Positions 1 to 8,901 of a stretch of DNA of 50,208 nucleotides are shown one piece after another (within the stretch, counting starts at the first letter, position 1; every line of letters begins with the position of its first letter). The notes beneath the pieces are model-generated. The model was not told the origin of the DNA and searched no databases. It saw nothing but the letters and a program-made list of their open reading frames with translations. A program made the position numbers and the translations under genes. The DNA is from an uncultured Prevotella sp. (lineage in GTDB: Bacteria; Bacteroidota; Bacteroidia; Bacteroidales; Bacteroidaceae), in the NCBI GenBank assembly GCA_934204655.1, contig CAKPZJ010000018.1, positions 1 through 50,208 on the forward strand. The letters run 5' to 3'.

Positions 1-24
1 ACATTCACCCAGTGAAACACGAAC

Positions 25-98
25 TTTGCCGACTTCCACGCTTGAAAGTAGCTCATAAGTTTAGGAAACCTCCGTTATATCCATTTAACTACAGGACC
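25..98 (-). tRNA. tRNA-Arg(CCU)-like fragment, 3' half not canonical
   Basis: Read on the minus strand, bases 98 to about 60 match the 5' half of a tRNA-Arg(CCU). They give an acceptor-like GGTCCTG, the D-arm GTTAAATGGATATAAC (as I remember it, the same as in E. coli argW), then an anticodon loop TTCCTAA with CCU at 63-65. The 3' half does not fold. A TTCAAGC that could be a T-loop is present, but its stem is poor and nothing pairs with the 5' acceptor strand. It could be a degraded or disrupted tRNA, or a tRNA-like part of another RNA. A minus-strand promoter lies just upstream at 171-180. Confidence is low because half of the cloverleaf is missing. Confidence 0.3.
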
Positions 99-170
99 CT
101 GGTACTTACCGTGGTGAGGCTGATGCTGAATGGCGGGCTCGCCCGTACTAACAGCACTCGGCCTATCATG

Positions 171-180
171 TACAAAGGTA
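171..180 (-). promoter_or_regulatory. Bacteroidetes -7 promoter element reading leftward
   Basis: On the minus strand the sequence reads TACCTTTGTA, which matches the TAnnTTTG -7 consensus of Bacteroidetes primary sigma factor promoters, with an AT-rich stretch upstream (181-225). No clear -33 box was seen at the usual 19-20 base spacing. It would start a transcript near 164 that runs through the tRNA-like fragment. Confidence 0.45.
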
Positions 181-237
181 CGCAATATAATCAGAAAATA
201 AAAAAATATAGCAATTTATTTCATGGAATTAAACGTT

Positions 238-255
238 AGACGTTCAAAAACGTCT
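238..255 (+). promoter_or_regulatory. Small perfect hairpin in front of the TonB receptor gene
   Basis: AGACGTT at 238-244 and AACGTCT at 249-255 form a perfect 7-bp inverted repeat with a CAAA loop, ending ten bases before the ATG at 265. It could be a leader hairpin or an operator. No TAnnTTTG box is evident in front of this gene, so its promoter is not identified. Confidence 0.35.
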
Positions 256-264
256 TATAAGTGT

Positions 265-2751
265 ATGAATCGTATAATCGTAACATTAGCGCTTACCCTC
301 TGCACACTGGCGGGCTTCGCCCAGGGCAGCGTAAGGGGTCGCATACTGGACAAGGCCCACAGCGCGCCCATCGAGTTTGTCAATGTGGTGGTCACAGCCA
401 AGAGTGACACGACCAGGATAGTGGGTAGCTCCATATCGGATATAGATGGAAAGTTCAATGTCAAGGGGCTGCCCGACGGAACCTACACGGTGACGCTGTC
501 GTTTATGGGCTACAAGCCCGTGACCCGCTCCTTTGCCATCACGGCCCAGAACAGGTCGGTATCGTATGCCGTGCTGTACATGGCCGAGGACGCCCATCTG
601 CTCAACGAGGTTAAGGTAACCGGCCAGCGGGCCTCTATGAAGTTGGAGGTAGACCGCAAGAGTTTCGACGTAAGCCAGCTGGTGTCCAATGCCGGTCAGG
701 CAGCCTCCGATGTACTCGAGAACATCCCCTCAGTAGACGTGGACAATGACGGAAACATCTCCCTGCGTGGAAACGAAAGCGTGGAGGTGTGGATTAACGG
801 CAAGGCCAGCGGACTGACCAGCGATAACCGTGCCCAGATACTCCAGCAGTTGCCCGCAGAGAGCATAGAGCGCATCGAGATTATCGACAACCCATCGGCT
901 AAGTTCTCGGCCGAAGGCTCGGCCGGCATTATCAACATTATCCTCAAGAAGGACCGCAACGCGGGCTACTACGGCTCGGTAGAAGTGGGTGGTGATACTC
1001 GCGGCGGGGCCTCGACCAGTGGTAATATCAATGTGAACAGTGCCAAGGTGGATGCCTACCTTAATATAGGGTACCGCCACCGCAAGGACCGTGGTCACAG
1101 CGAGAGCGAGCAGACCTTTCCGCAGACCTCGCAGTACCAGCGCTACTCGGCCAGCGACGACCGGATGGGCAATGGCTTGTTCTCGCGGGCGGGTGTAACC
1201 TGGCATGCCACCAAGAAGGACGACCTCAGTCTGAGCGGCATGCTGATGAAGGGCCGCCACAACAACTGGTCGCTCACGCCTTACCACTACGGCTCCTATG
1301 CCAGTTCTGAGTTTGAGCGCGTTATGACACGCCGCACCACCAGTCGTGGCGACATGAATATGTATTACGGCGAGTTCAACTACCGTCACAACTTTACCGA
1401 CCGCCATTATCTGGACTTCGTGGTGGGTTTCAACAAGTGGAAGAGCGATGACAGCAACGTGTACCAGGACTCTACCTGCTACTTGCCGGGCTATCAGCCC
1501 ACGACCTACGACTACCAGTACCGGCCCCTGTACATCAACAACCGCAGCTGGCAGGTCAAGCTCGACTATGAGAACCCCATTACCGAGCAGTTTAAGGTTC
1601 AAGCTGGTTATGAAGGCAACTTTTCGCACGAGAACACTCCTCAAGAGTCGTGGACAGCAGACAACTGGGCCGGCAGCAACGCCGTCTTTGACAAGAGCTA
1701 CTACAACCGCTTTGTCTATGACATGGACCTGCACGCCCTCTACTTCACCGCCCAGTACCAGTGGGGCAAGCTGGGCGTCATGGGTGGTCTGCGTGGCGAG
1801 TACTGGCGTGTCAACACCACGAGCGACTTCTGGCAGACAGCTACCGATGCTGATATGACGCAGACTAAGTTCAAGAAGGACTACTTCCAGCTCTTCCCCA
1901 GCGTGTTTATGAGCTACCAGCTTACTCAGAACGACCAGCTGCAGCTCAACTACACCCGCCGTCTGCGCCGCCCATGGGGCGGACAGCTCAACTCGTTCCG
2001 CGACACGCGCGATGCTACCACCGTGTCCTTTGGTAACCCTGAGCTTACCCCTGAGTACTCCAACTCGTTCGCCCTTAACTATCTGCACACATGGACTGAG
2101 CACTCGCTGCTCATCAGTGCCTACTACCGGCCCACTACCGACGTGATGCAGCGCGTTAACTGGCACGATTCAGCCTCTGATATGATGTACTCTACCACCC
2201 GTAACGTGGCCAAGAGCCAGAGTTCGGGTATCGAGGCGACGGTCAAGAACAAGTTGTTCCGCATACTGGACCTCACCACCAATGTCAATGCCTATTACTA
2301 CAAGCTCAATGGCTTCAACTACGTGATAGACAACCAGACGGTGAGCGGCGAGGGCAACTCCAGCTTTACCTGGAACGCCCGTATGCAGGCCAGCCTTATC
2401 CTGCCGTACGACATCTCTGTCCAGCTGGGCGGCCGTTACCGCTCGCGCCAGGTTGTTTCGCAGGGTTATCGCAAGGGCAACTACAACGTAGACTTTGGCG
2501 TACGTAAGAACTTTATGAACCGTAAGTTCACGCTGTCGCTCAACTGCCGCGATGTGTTCAACAGCCGTAAGTGGGAGACCTTTACCAGCAGCGAGACCTT
2601 TACCCGTTACCAGGTCAACAAGCGCGGTGGCCGTAAGGTGAACCTCACACTCACCTGGAACTTTGGCCAGTCTAAGAAGAAACCTCAGCGCCGTGACGAC
2701 ATGAACGGCATGAACCCTTCAGACCAATATACAGGTGGCGAGGAAATGTAA
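265..2751 (+). CDS. TonB-dependent receptor, outer membrane beta-barrel family
   Basis: The 828-residue product should sit in the outer membrane and import a ligand using TonB energy. It opens with a signal peptide (MNRIIVTLALTLCTLAGFAQ), followed by a carboxypeptidase-like regulatory beta-sandwich (about residues 22-105, with the DIDGKF and LPDGTY turns). A plug domain follows (about 115-225, SAGIINIILKKD), then a long barrel rich in aromatic, alternating strands. This layout fits the OMP_b-brl_3 type of SusC-unlike receptor. The start at 265 was chosen over an upstream ATG at 223 because the signal peptide begins there. No SusD-like partner is adjacent, so the ligand cannot be guessed. The last 30 residues are polar and lack the usual terminal aromatic residue. 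Confidence 0.9.
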   Translation: MNRIIVTLALTLCTLAGFAQGSVRGRILDKAHSAPIEFVNVVVTAKSDTTRIVGSSISDIDGKFNVKGLPDGTYTVTLSFMGYKPVTRSFAITAQNRSVSYAVLYMAEDAHLLNEVKVTGQRASMKLEVDRKSFDVSQLVSNAGQAASDVLENIPSVDVDNDGNISLRGNESVEVWINGKASGLTSDNRAQILQQLPAESIERIEIIDNPSAKFSAEGSAGIINIILKKDRNAGYYGSVEVGGDTRGGASTSGNINVNSAKVDAYLNIGYRHRKDRGHSESEQTFPQTSQYQRYSASDDRMGNGLFSRAGVTWHATKKDDLSLSGMLMKGRHNNWSLTPYHYGSYASSEFERVMTRRTTSRGDMNMYYGEFNYRHNFTDRHYLDFVVGFNKWKSDDSNVYQDSTCYLPGYQPTTYDYQYRPLYINNRSWQVKLDYENPITEQFKVQAGYEGNFSHENTPQESWTADNWAGSNAVFDKSYYNRFVYDMDLHALYFTAQYQWGKLGVMGGLRGEYWRVNTTSDFWQTATDADMTQTKFKKDYFQLFPSVFMSYQLTQNDQLQLNYTRRLRRPWGGQLNSFRDTRDATTVSFGNPELTPEYSNSFALNYLHTWTEHSLLISAYYRPTTDVMQRVNWHDSASDMMYSTTRNVAKSQSSGIEATVKNKLFRILDLTTNVNAYYYKLNGFNYVIDNQTVSGEGNSSFTWNARMQASLILPYDISVQLGGRYRSRQVVSQGYRKGNYNVDFGVRKNFMNRKFTLSLNCRDVFNSRKWETFTSSETFTRYQVNKRGGRKVNLTLTWNFGQSKKKPQRRDDMNGMNPSDQYTGGEEM

Positions 2752-2791
2752 AAGCAATACATTCTTTTTTATAAATAAGCGTTAATAGGTG

Positions 2792-2838
2792 GAGAGGGCC
2801 CAGTTCCAAGCGTGGAACGTACGGGCCCTCTCGTTTTT
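2792..2838 (+). terminator. Rho-independent terminator after the TonB receptor
   Basis: GAGAGGGCCC (2792-2801) pairs perfectly with GGGCCCTCTC (2823-2832), followed by TTTTT at 2834-2838. A second stem, GTTCCA/TGGAAC, lies inside the loop. It sits 40 bases after the receptor stop. Confidence 0.85.
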
Positions 2839-2894
2839 GTTATTAGCGCCACCGAAATGATGGTGGGGAGAATGGACAGGTGTAGCCGGGCAAA

Positions 2895-3110
2895 GACCGC
2901 GAGTAAGCAGGAACGTTACCATGATAAGCAGAGCGACAACCAAGTATAGCATGGTGGTGTCCATGGGTAGTAGGGCGAAGGCCGCGAGTAAGCAGGGACG
3001 TGACCGTGAAAGCAGGGTGATTCCTAAGGGTAGCGCGGTGGTGTCCAGGGATAGTAGGGTGATGGCAAGAGTAAGCAGGGTGATGACCATGATAACCATG
3101 CGCAATCCCG
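2895..3110. repeat. Tandem repeat with ~85-bp unit, about 2.5 copies
   Basis: The string GAGTAAGCAGG recurs at 2901, 2986 and 3069 (spacing 85 and 83). The sequence around it repeats imperfectly, including GTGGTGTCCA and GGTAGTAGGG or GATAGTAGGG. No gene is supported here: the open frames that cross it consist of the repeat and have no recognisable product. Confidence 0.7.
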
Positions 3111-3119
3111 TGTGAGCAA

Positions 3120-3398
3120 CGCGCGCTGAAAGCGCAGCAGTCTACAGCCTGGGGCAACGCCCCAGGTACACAACCACCGAACTATTGTCGCGCTGTAAGC
3201 GCAAAAGTAGCGAAGCGTAAAATTAAGGGAATACTACAGGCGGCTATTGCCAAGCAAACAGGTACTGCTCCAATTACGGGTGTCATTCCTGCTGCTTTAG
3301 CGCTTCGCTACTTTTGCGCCTACAGCGCGCATTGCGTGTGTGGGGCCGGTACCTGGGGCGTTGCCCCAGGCTGTAGACTGCTGCACTTTCAGCGCGCG
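3120..3398. repeat. Large inverted-repeat element, copy A
   Basis: Outer arms 3120-3169 and 3349-3398 are nearly perfect reverse complements over 50 bp. Inner arms 3190-3217 and 3301-3328 are reverse complements over 28 bp with one mismatch. Each outer arm contains the small hairpin CCTGGGGC-AAC-GCCCCAGG. The ~80-base centre is homologous, in reverse orientation, to the centre of copy B at 21005-21356. No transposase or terminal duplication was found. It resembles a miniature (MITE- or REPIN-like) element. Confidence 0.8.
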
Positions 3399-3459
3399 CT
3401 GGTTGCGCAGGTACCACCACAGTGGTTGGAGTAACCGCATTTTATACCGTGGCCATCGC

Positions 3460-3800
3460 GACAAACGGAAAGACCAGTTTCCGTTATGAAAAGTAAAAGA
3501 GTAAAAATGTAAAGAGTAAAAAGTGCTACCAGGGTATTACCCTTACAAAACTAACAATTATCGGTGCAAACGAAGAGACCGGTCTTTACGTTTCTAATGA
3601 TGGCTCCCAACTCACTAAAGACGGCTCCCAGCATCGTAAAGGTCGGTTTCTACCATTTTGAAGACTGTTTCGGCCACCACCAAGGCCCCTCACACCCTCA
3701 CGCTTTTTACTTCTTTACTTTTCTGAGTGCTTTTTACCCTTTTACTCTTTTACCTTTTTACTTTTTCACCTTTTTATTTTTCTTCCCAAGACGGCTCCTG
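3460..3800 (+). repeat. Dispersed repeat with AAAGACCGGTCTTT-type palindrome, copy 1
   Basis: From left to right: a purine-rich tract of the AAAAGAGTAAAAATGTAAAG type (3487-3522); an AGACCGGTCTTTACG core (3576-3590); two 21-bp units of the type ATGAYGGCTCCCAnnnnnCTA (3598-3638); AAAGGTCGGT (3638-3647); and a pyrimidine-rich tract of (CTTTTTAC)n type (3701-3785). The outer tracts are roughly complementary. The copy lies between two convergent genes. Related copies are at 12579, 20735, 35755 and 47295. Confidence 0.75.
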
Positions 3801-3814
3801 GTATCTTTTCGACC

Positions 3815-3880
3815 GATACAAAAAAGCCCTGCAAGAACGGATGGCATCAGTGGTGATGCCTCGGGTTCTTGCAGGGCTTT
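3815..3880 (-). terminator. Terminator of the minus-strand envelope operon
   Basis: AAAGCCCTGCAAGAAC (3823-3838) pairs perfectly with GTTCTTGCAGGGCTTT (3865-3880), and the loop holds a second GGCATCA/TGATGCC stem. On the minus strand the stem is followed by TTTTTTGTATCGG. It lies about 70 bases past the stop of the 3949-6759 gene. Confidence 0.85.
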
Positions 3881-3948
3881 CGCGGAGTGACGCTTTAGCC
3901 TCTTGTAGCCACGCGCGCACTGTGGCGGTGGTGGCGCGAGGGGCAGGG

Positions 3949-6759
3949 TCAGAAATTGAACTTGGTTCCTACGCTTACGCTGAGCTGTCCCTCGCCTGGG
4001 TAAGACCTGTGGCGCTGCTCCACGTTCTTGCCCAGCAAGCTGACGGCAGGCTCTACATACACCTCTACCTGTGGCGACACGCGTACGCCGGCCTGCAGCG
4101 ATGCCTGGAGGCCCGGGACTATGTGGGTGCCGTGTCCGGGACGCGAGGCCATGTTGAGCGATGCTCCGGCCAGGGCCGTGAGCTGGAAGGTCTGGTCCTC
4201 GGTCGACTCGCCCGTGATGGCGCTCTTCACGTTCATCATGTAGCCGGCCTGTAGCGAGGTGATATTCTGGTTGCCCGAGCCGCGGCGTTTCAGCGTGATG
4301 TTGCTCAGACGGGCATAGGCACCGTTAGCGTGGCTGAGCCACTGGCCGTAGCCCACCTGCTCGAGGATGCCAAACTTGTCGCTGCGCTTGCGGACTTCGC
4401 TAAACGAGGCCGAGTACACGCCCGTGCCCACACCGGCCATGACCACGTGGCGCTTGGCAGGAGCCGAGGCATCGTGCCTGGCGCCATGGTGGCGCTGCAG
4501 ACTGTAGTCGAGGCCCACCAGGAACTGGGGCATAACCCGCTCGGACTGGCTGGTCCAGCGCGATGACAGCTGATACGACAGCTGGGGCTCTAAGTTGAGT
4601 CTTACAGCATCAGAAAGACGGATGCCCAACTGCCCGCCGGCATGGATGTCGGGGGCAAAGGTAGTGCGGCCATCACCGATGTCAGCCCCGATGCCCACGC
4701 CACCAAAGGCGCTCACCGAGAGGGTACGGTCGGGGTCGTAGCCATAGTTGAGGGCTGTTAGGTCGGTAAGCCAGTCGGCCGACAGGCTCACTTGGCCATG
4801 GCGGCTGCGGCCCACGCTGCGCTGGAAGAAGCCCTGCAGATTGGCGCGCCATGCTGCCGTGGGCGAACACCAGTGGGTATAACCGATGCGGGCTACCGGG
4901 CTGTAGGCGCGACCCGTGCGCAGCATGCTGATGTGGTTGGTAAGTCCGCCGCCCACTGAGATAAAGCTGCGGTAGTCCTCGCCATCCTCACCCGGACCAT
5001 GTCCCTTGGCACGCTCCAGGCAGTTCAGGTTGAACTGCAGGCCAGCGTTCACCGAGGCGATAAGGTCTATGCCCGTGGAGCTGAGCTGAGTGGGCAGGTA
5101 GTCGTCATTGTACCCCTGCAGACGCGGTTCGATAAACAGGCTGACCATGCGGCTGAGCCGCATAGAGCCGCGGAGCGACGCGTCGAGGCCCAGGAAGATC
5201 GCGGTGCGCTCAGAGCGCCGCGAGAGGTTGGCGCCAAGGGCTCCGGAGAAAGTAAAGAAGCGGTCGGCACGGTAACCGTAGAAGGCATTGGTAAAGTTGA
5301 ACAGATAGTCGGCACCCATCTCGGCGTGCTTGTATCTGCTCTTGTCGTTGCGCTCAAACTGCGTCTGAGCCAACTGGCCCCACAGACGCGCACCGTGTAC
5401 CGGCGTAAACCACTTGCCCACGGCCATATAAGCCGAAGGCCGCAGATAGGTAAACGTATGTCGTGCGGCAGGGAAGATAACGGGCACATTGGCCCCTAAA
5501 CCCATCTCAACAAAAGTGTGGCCGTACCAGGGGCGACGCTCGAAGGGGTCGGCCGGGCCACGCTGGGCGCGGTGGTCGTGGTAGGTGTACACCAGGCCGG
5601 CAAGCACAGAGCCTACCACATCGTGCTGGCCCACAGAACTGGCCAGTGGCACGTAGTGCTGTCCGTAGGCATCGACGCGAGGCTCTACGACCAGGTCTAT
5701 GTCGCGCGACAGGCGCACATTGGCCTGCAGGCCGGCACCCACGCCGGGCACGCCATGCCTGTAATCGGGATAAGTAGACGAGTAGCTGTAGCTGGCACCA
5801 ACGACACCGTTGAGCCAGAACCACCGGTCGGGGTCGTAGCCGCCAAAGGCGTTGTGCAGATTGATGAGATAGTCTATCTGGCCCCCTACCGCCTTGACGC
5901 GATGCCCCCAGGGCTGGTTAAGATAAGTGCCCAGTACCGAGAGGCGCACCCCGTTGGTGTGGCCCATCCACTTGCCTATGCTGCCCATGAAGCGGGCACC
6001 GGCCTGGTCGCCCCAGGTCTGCGGCTGAGAGTTGAGCAGGGCGGCGGGGCCACCCATCAGGCTGACAAACAGGCCATCGGCCCATCCCGTAGGTTCTCCG
6101 GTGGGACGGCGACGTATGCCGGCTTCGGGCAAGCGGTATCCCAAGCCCACCGAGGCACTGGCCACGGGGCGGTAACCATGCCACGACTCTACCTGCGACA
6201 CCTCGTCGCTCGCCACTCCTAACCGCGGCTCTATATATAGATAGGTATAGGGCGACAGGGCAGCCTGTCCGCGCACGCCCACATGGACACCCAGTCCGCG
6301 GCGGCTCTCGCCCTCGTGGCGCGAGTAGGTATAATCTACGCCGGCCAGGCCGTAGAGTTCGAAATGACGCGGCGTGTAACTGGTGCCACGCTGGCTGAGC
6401 GCCGTAATGTTAAGCAGGTAGTCCAGGCCGATGCCCGCAAACTTGGACTTGACGCCATAGGTGCGGTACAGACCTCCGTTGAGGCTCAGGCGCAGGCCAT
6501 GCTCGGGCGTGAGCCAGTCGCCGATGTGCAGCTCGCCCTGCCCGGCTAACTCCGGGTTGCGCAGGTTCATGGCGTTGATGCCACCGCCGGCGTCGACGAA
6601 CAGGTGGTCCAGGAAGTGCTTGTCCTTATAATACTTGGTGACGCGCGGCTTCTGCAGCATGTAGTTCAGGGCGCTTCCGGGCACCTGAGCCTGGGCGGCG
6701 GTGCCCATCGCGAGGAGTGCCATGCAGGCCGCGGTCGTCTTCTTGATTATTCTTGTCAT
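3949..6759 (-). CDS. Outer membrane protein with five tandem small beta-barrel units
   Basis: The 936-residue product has a signal peptide (MTRIIKKTTAACMALLAMGTAAQAQ). After it come five homologous units of about 155-165 residues: roughly 54-208, 231-393, 416-578, 599-754 and 771-936. Each unit begins with a glycine-rich strand (FVDAGGG, FVSLMGG, FVEMGLG, FISVGGG, HVVMAGV). Most continue with DYLxNxTNAFxGYxxDRxF-like and xxIEPRL-like strands and end in a GLxYxY- or GTKFNF-like strand. Each is long enough for an 8-stranded barrel of the OmpX/OmpW size. The last unit ends in a terminal Phe, as outer membrane proteins often do. I chose the ATG at 6759; another ATG at 6777 would leave 4 bases to the upstream gene. 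The function is unknown. It is the last gene of a five-gene run. Confidence 0.8.
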   Translation of the reverse strand: MTRIIKKTTAACMALLAMGTAAQAQVPGSALNYMLQKPRVTKYYKDKHFLDHLFVDAGGGINAMNLRNPELAGQGELHIGDWLTPEHGLRLSLNGGLYRTYGVKSKFAGIGLDYLLNITALSQRGTSYTPRHFELYGLAGVDYTYSRHEGESRRGLGVHVGVRGQAALSPYTYLYIEPRLGVASDEVSQVESWHGYRPVASASVGLGYRLPEAGIRRRPTGEPTGWADGLFVSLMGGPAALLNSQPQTWGDQAGARFMGSIGKWMGHTNGVRLSVLGTYLNQPWGHRVKAVGGQIDYLINLHNAFGGYDPDRWFWLNGVVGASYSYSSTYPDYRHGVPGVGAGLQANVRLSRDIDLVVEPRVDAYGQHYVPLASSVGQHDVVGSVLAGLVYTYHDHRAQRGPADPFERRPWYGHTFVEMGLGANVPVIFPAARHTFTYLRPSAYMAVGKWFTPVHGARLWGQLAQTQFERNDKSRYKHAEMGADYLFNFTNAFYGYRADRFFTFSGALGANLSRRSERTAIFLGLDASLRGSMRLSRMVSLFIEPRLQGYNDDYLPTQLSSTGIDLIASVNAGLQFNLNCLERAKGHGPGEDGEDYRSFISVGGGLTNHISMLRTGRAYSPVARIGYTHWCSPTAAWRANLQGFFQRSVGRSRHGQVSLSADWLTDLTALNYGYDPDRTLSVSAFGGVGIGADIGDGRTTFAPDIHAGGQLGIRLSDAVRLNLEPQLSYQLSSRWTSQSERVMPQFLVGLDYSLQRHHGARHDASAPAKRHVVMAGVGTGVYSASFSEVRKRSDKFGILEQVGYGQWLSHANGAYARLSNITLKRRGSGNQNITSLQAGYMMNVKSAITGESTEDQTFQLTALAGASLNMASRPGHGTHIVPGLQASLQAGVRVSPQVEVYVEPAVSLLGKNVEQRHRSYPGEGQLSVSVGTKFNF

Positions 6760-6781
6760 AGGTATGATGGCTGTCATAACA

Positions 6782-8875
6782 TTATTTCTTATCCACTAAC
6801 AGGTCGTTAACATCGCCGTCTACACGGGCTATCTTCTCTAACGACGGGTCCATCTCGAATGATTTCTTCAGAGCCTTGTAGGCATCTACCGGGTCGTCCA
6901 TACGGTTCAGGCAGACAGCCTGCAGGTAGTGAGTGATGGCCTCGTCCTCGGGCAACTGCTTCACCAGGTCGGCCGCCTCCTTGTTGCGCTTCATGGCGAG
7001 CAGCATGACCAGCTCATTGCGCTTGCCGGTCTTGGCCACGGTGGCAAAGTTGTCGTCATAGCGGCCGTTGAGCACCGCGTTGACGGCCAGCAGCAGGTGC
7101 GAAGCCTCGTTGTCGGCCACAAACTGGGCCACCGAGTCGGCCTCGGTGTACAGCCCGGCGCTGAGCAGGGCTATCATCTGGTTGGTGTTAACCACCTGTG
7201 GAGCTTTGGCCCCGGCGAAGGGACGCAGCACCTGCGCGTCGGGCACCCGGCGGTTGATGAGCGATGAGGCCAGGTCGTTGGCTGCCGCCATGAACGACGG
7301 ATACATCTCCAGCGCCTGACGTTGTATCTGCTCGCGCTTAGCCTGGTCGGTCTCCGAGCGGTAGAGCTTGAAGAACTCGAAGCGAGAGAGCTGCTTGTAG
7401 TCCTTGTTGTACAGCTCGCGTATCTCATCGATGGTGAGCTGGCGGAAGATGGAGTAGTTCATCACGTACCCCACCTTGCGTAGTTGGGGCAGATAGCGGC
7501 CCTCTATGAGCCGCGTGTAGAACGGCAACCGGCGTATGGCGCGGCCCTGGACGTCTATGTTGGCATAGCGCTTGATGGCCGCCTCTACCTGGGCTGCCTC
7601 GGCATCCAGGCTGTCGGCCCGCATGCGTCGGGCCACCTCGGTCCACGGCGCCACGGAAGCCTTGGAGGTAAACTTCATGCTCCGCCGCATATCCTCGGGT
7701 ACCTGCTGGCGCAGGTAGTTGACAGCGAAGTCCATACGGCGTTGTGCCAGGGTGAGGTTAGAGGCATAGCGGCCGTCGGGCGACGACGTGCCCTCCATGG
7801 CGAGCGACTGCAGCGTGGCATCCTTGGTCGAGGCTATCTGCTGGAGCTGCTGCTTCATCTTCTCGACCTCGGCGGCATTCTGCGGGTTGGCCGTGTCGAA
7901 CACACTCTTGCCTATGGGAAACTGCAGGTTGACCTCGCCGCGGCTGTCGCGCAGCTGCATTTCGGGCTTGGGCATAAAGGCCGAGTCCGTGAGCTCTCCG
8001 GCGGCAAAGGAGTAGTCGAGCCAGCGCAGGGGGTTGACCGTTCCACGCGCTATGATGGTGGTGTCGCGGTACAGGATACGGTTGTAGTTCTCAATGGCCA
8101 TATATACGTCGCAGGAGAACTCGTCCTTGACGTGCTCTACGTAAATGGAGTCCGAGTAGCCTATGATGTCGTTCGTGCGGTTCTTCTCCCGCATGGCCTT
8201 TGACTTCACGGTGATGTAGCGAGCCAGCGGGTCGCCGGCCGTGCTGTCTGCTATGTCAAAATTGTACAGCCTGTCCTGCGTGCGGTTGTACTCCCGCGCG
8301 TCGTAGACCATCGGCCGCATGGCGCGGAGCTCTCCGCGGGTCACGTCGTTGAGTATGGGCTGTACCACGAGGCGCGTGTTGTGGGCAAACATCTCTCGGG
8401 GCACCCTCACGCGGGTTCGCACATGGAAGTAGTTGCCCTTGACCTCGATGTCGGTAGGCTCGGGCATTATCTTGTCCGTAATCTGCTTGGCGGCCACTAC
8501 CACCTCCTTGAGCGAGATGTTCTCCTCTTCCATCTGGATTTCCAAGAACTTGGCGCTCTTTACCTTGACGGTTACCGTCTTGAGTCCCACCATGCTGAAG
8601 TGTAGGGTGGTGCCCACATGTACGTTGAAGGCAAACCGGCCGTCTACATCCGTGGCGGCATAGGCACGCTTGGTGGCAGCGTCGCTGATGTTTACACCGA
8701 TAAGGGGCTCCTTGTCGGCCTTGGCGGTTACGACACCGGTAAGGCGGATGGCCTCCTGGGCCGTGGCAGACAGGCATAGCAGCAGGGTCATGGCCACCAG
8801 TGCCGCCCTGCGTACGCGTGGCGATAGGGTTGTGCCGAATAGATTTTTCATGTCTTTCTTCATCAGTTGTTTCAT
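6782..8875 (-). CDS. Exported protein: carboxypeptidase-like, OmpA-like and TPR-like regions
   Basis: The 697-residue product appears to be periplasmic or outer-membrane associated. After a signal sequence (hydrophobic core about residues 24-39) comes a carboxypeptidase-regulatory-like sandwich (about 44-118) ending in SLKEVVVAAK. A middle region is unassigned. An OmpA-C-terminal-like segment (about 315-400) has FPIGKSVF, the G-SSPDGRY turn and NLTLAQRRMDFAVNYL, which resembles the peptidoglycan-binding fold. The C-terminal ~200 residues are helical and TPR-like. In-frame ATGs at 8863 and 8851 would give a more usual signal peptide. Known DUF3575 loci of Bacteroidales often include an OmpA-like partner, and here the DUF3575 gene lies 26 bases upstream. 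A cell-wall anchoring role is inference. Confidence 0.7.
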   Translation of the reverse strand: MKQLMKKDMKNLFGTTLSPRVRRAALVAMTLLLCLSATAQEAIRLTGVVTAKADKEPLIGVNISDAATKRAYAATDVDGRFAFNVHVGTTLHFSMVGLKTVTVKVKSAKFLEIQMEEENISLKEVVVAAKQITDKIMPEPTDIEVKGNYFHVRTRVRVPREMFAHNTRLVVQPILNDVTRGELRAMRPMVYDAREYNRTQDRLYNFDIADSTAGDPLARYITVKSKAMREKNRTNDIIGYSDSIYVEHVKDEFSCDVYMAIENYNRILYRDTTIIARGTVNPLRWLDYSFAAGELTDSAFMPKPEMQLRDSRGEVNLQFPIGKSVFDTANPQNAAEVEKMKQQLQQIASTKDATLQSLAMEGTSSPDGRYASNLTLAQRRMDFAVNYLRQQVPEDMRRSMKFTSKASVAPWTEVARRMRADSLDAEAAQVEAAIKRYANIDVQGRAIRRLPFYTRLIEGRYLPQLRKVGYVMNYSIFRQLTIDEIRELYNKDYKQLSRFEFFKLYRSETDQAKREQIQRQALEMYPSFMAAANDLASSLINRRVPDAQVLRPFAGAKAPQVVNTNQMIALLSAGLYTEADSVAQFVADNEASHLLLAVNAVLNGRYDDNFATVAKTGKRNELVMLLAMKRNKEAADLVKQLPEDEAITHYLQAVCLNRMDDPVDAYKALKKSFEMDPSLEKIARVDGDVNDLLVDKK

Positions 8876-8901
8876 CTATACTATACTTACAGCCGTGGCT
8901 G

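Noticed and set aside
12..239. 75-codon plus-strand frame at the left edge
   Set aside because: It crosses the minus-strand promoter and the tRNA-like sequence and has no signal peptide, domain or promoter.
730..2166. Long open frame (478 codons) on the minus strand inside the TonB receptor gene
   Set aside because: It has no recognisable family and is antisense to a clear receptor gene. Long antisense frames are expected in GC-rich DNA with biased codon use.
2895..3110. CRISPR-like array in the repeat block behind the TonB receptor
   Set aside because: The units are ~85 bp, contiguous and imperfect, with no constant repeat separated by unique spacers, and no cas gene is present.
3005..3115. 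Short coding frames through the 85-bp repeat
   Set aside because: Their peptides merely repeat the DNA unit (SRVM-type) and lack start signals or similarity to known proteins.
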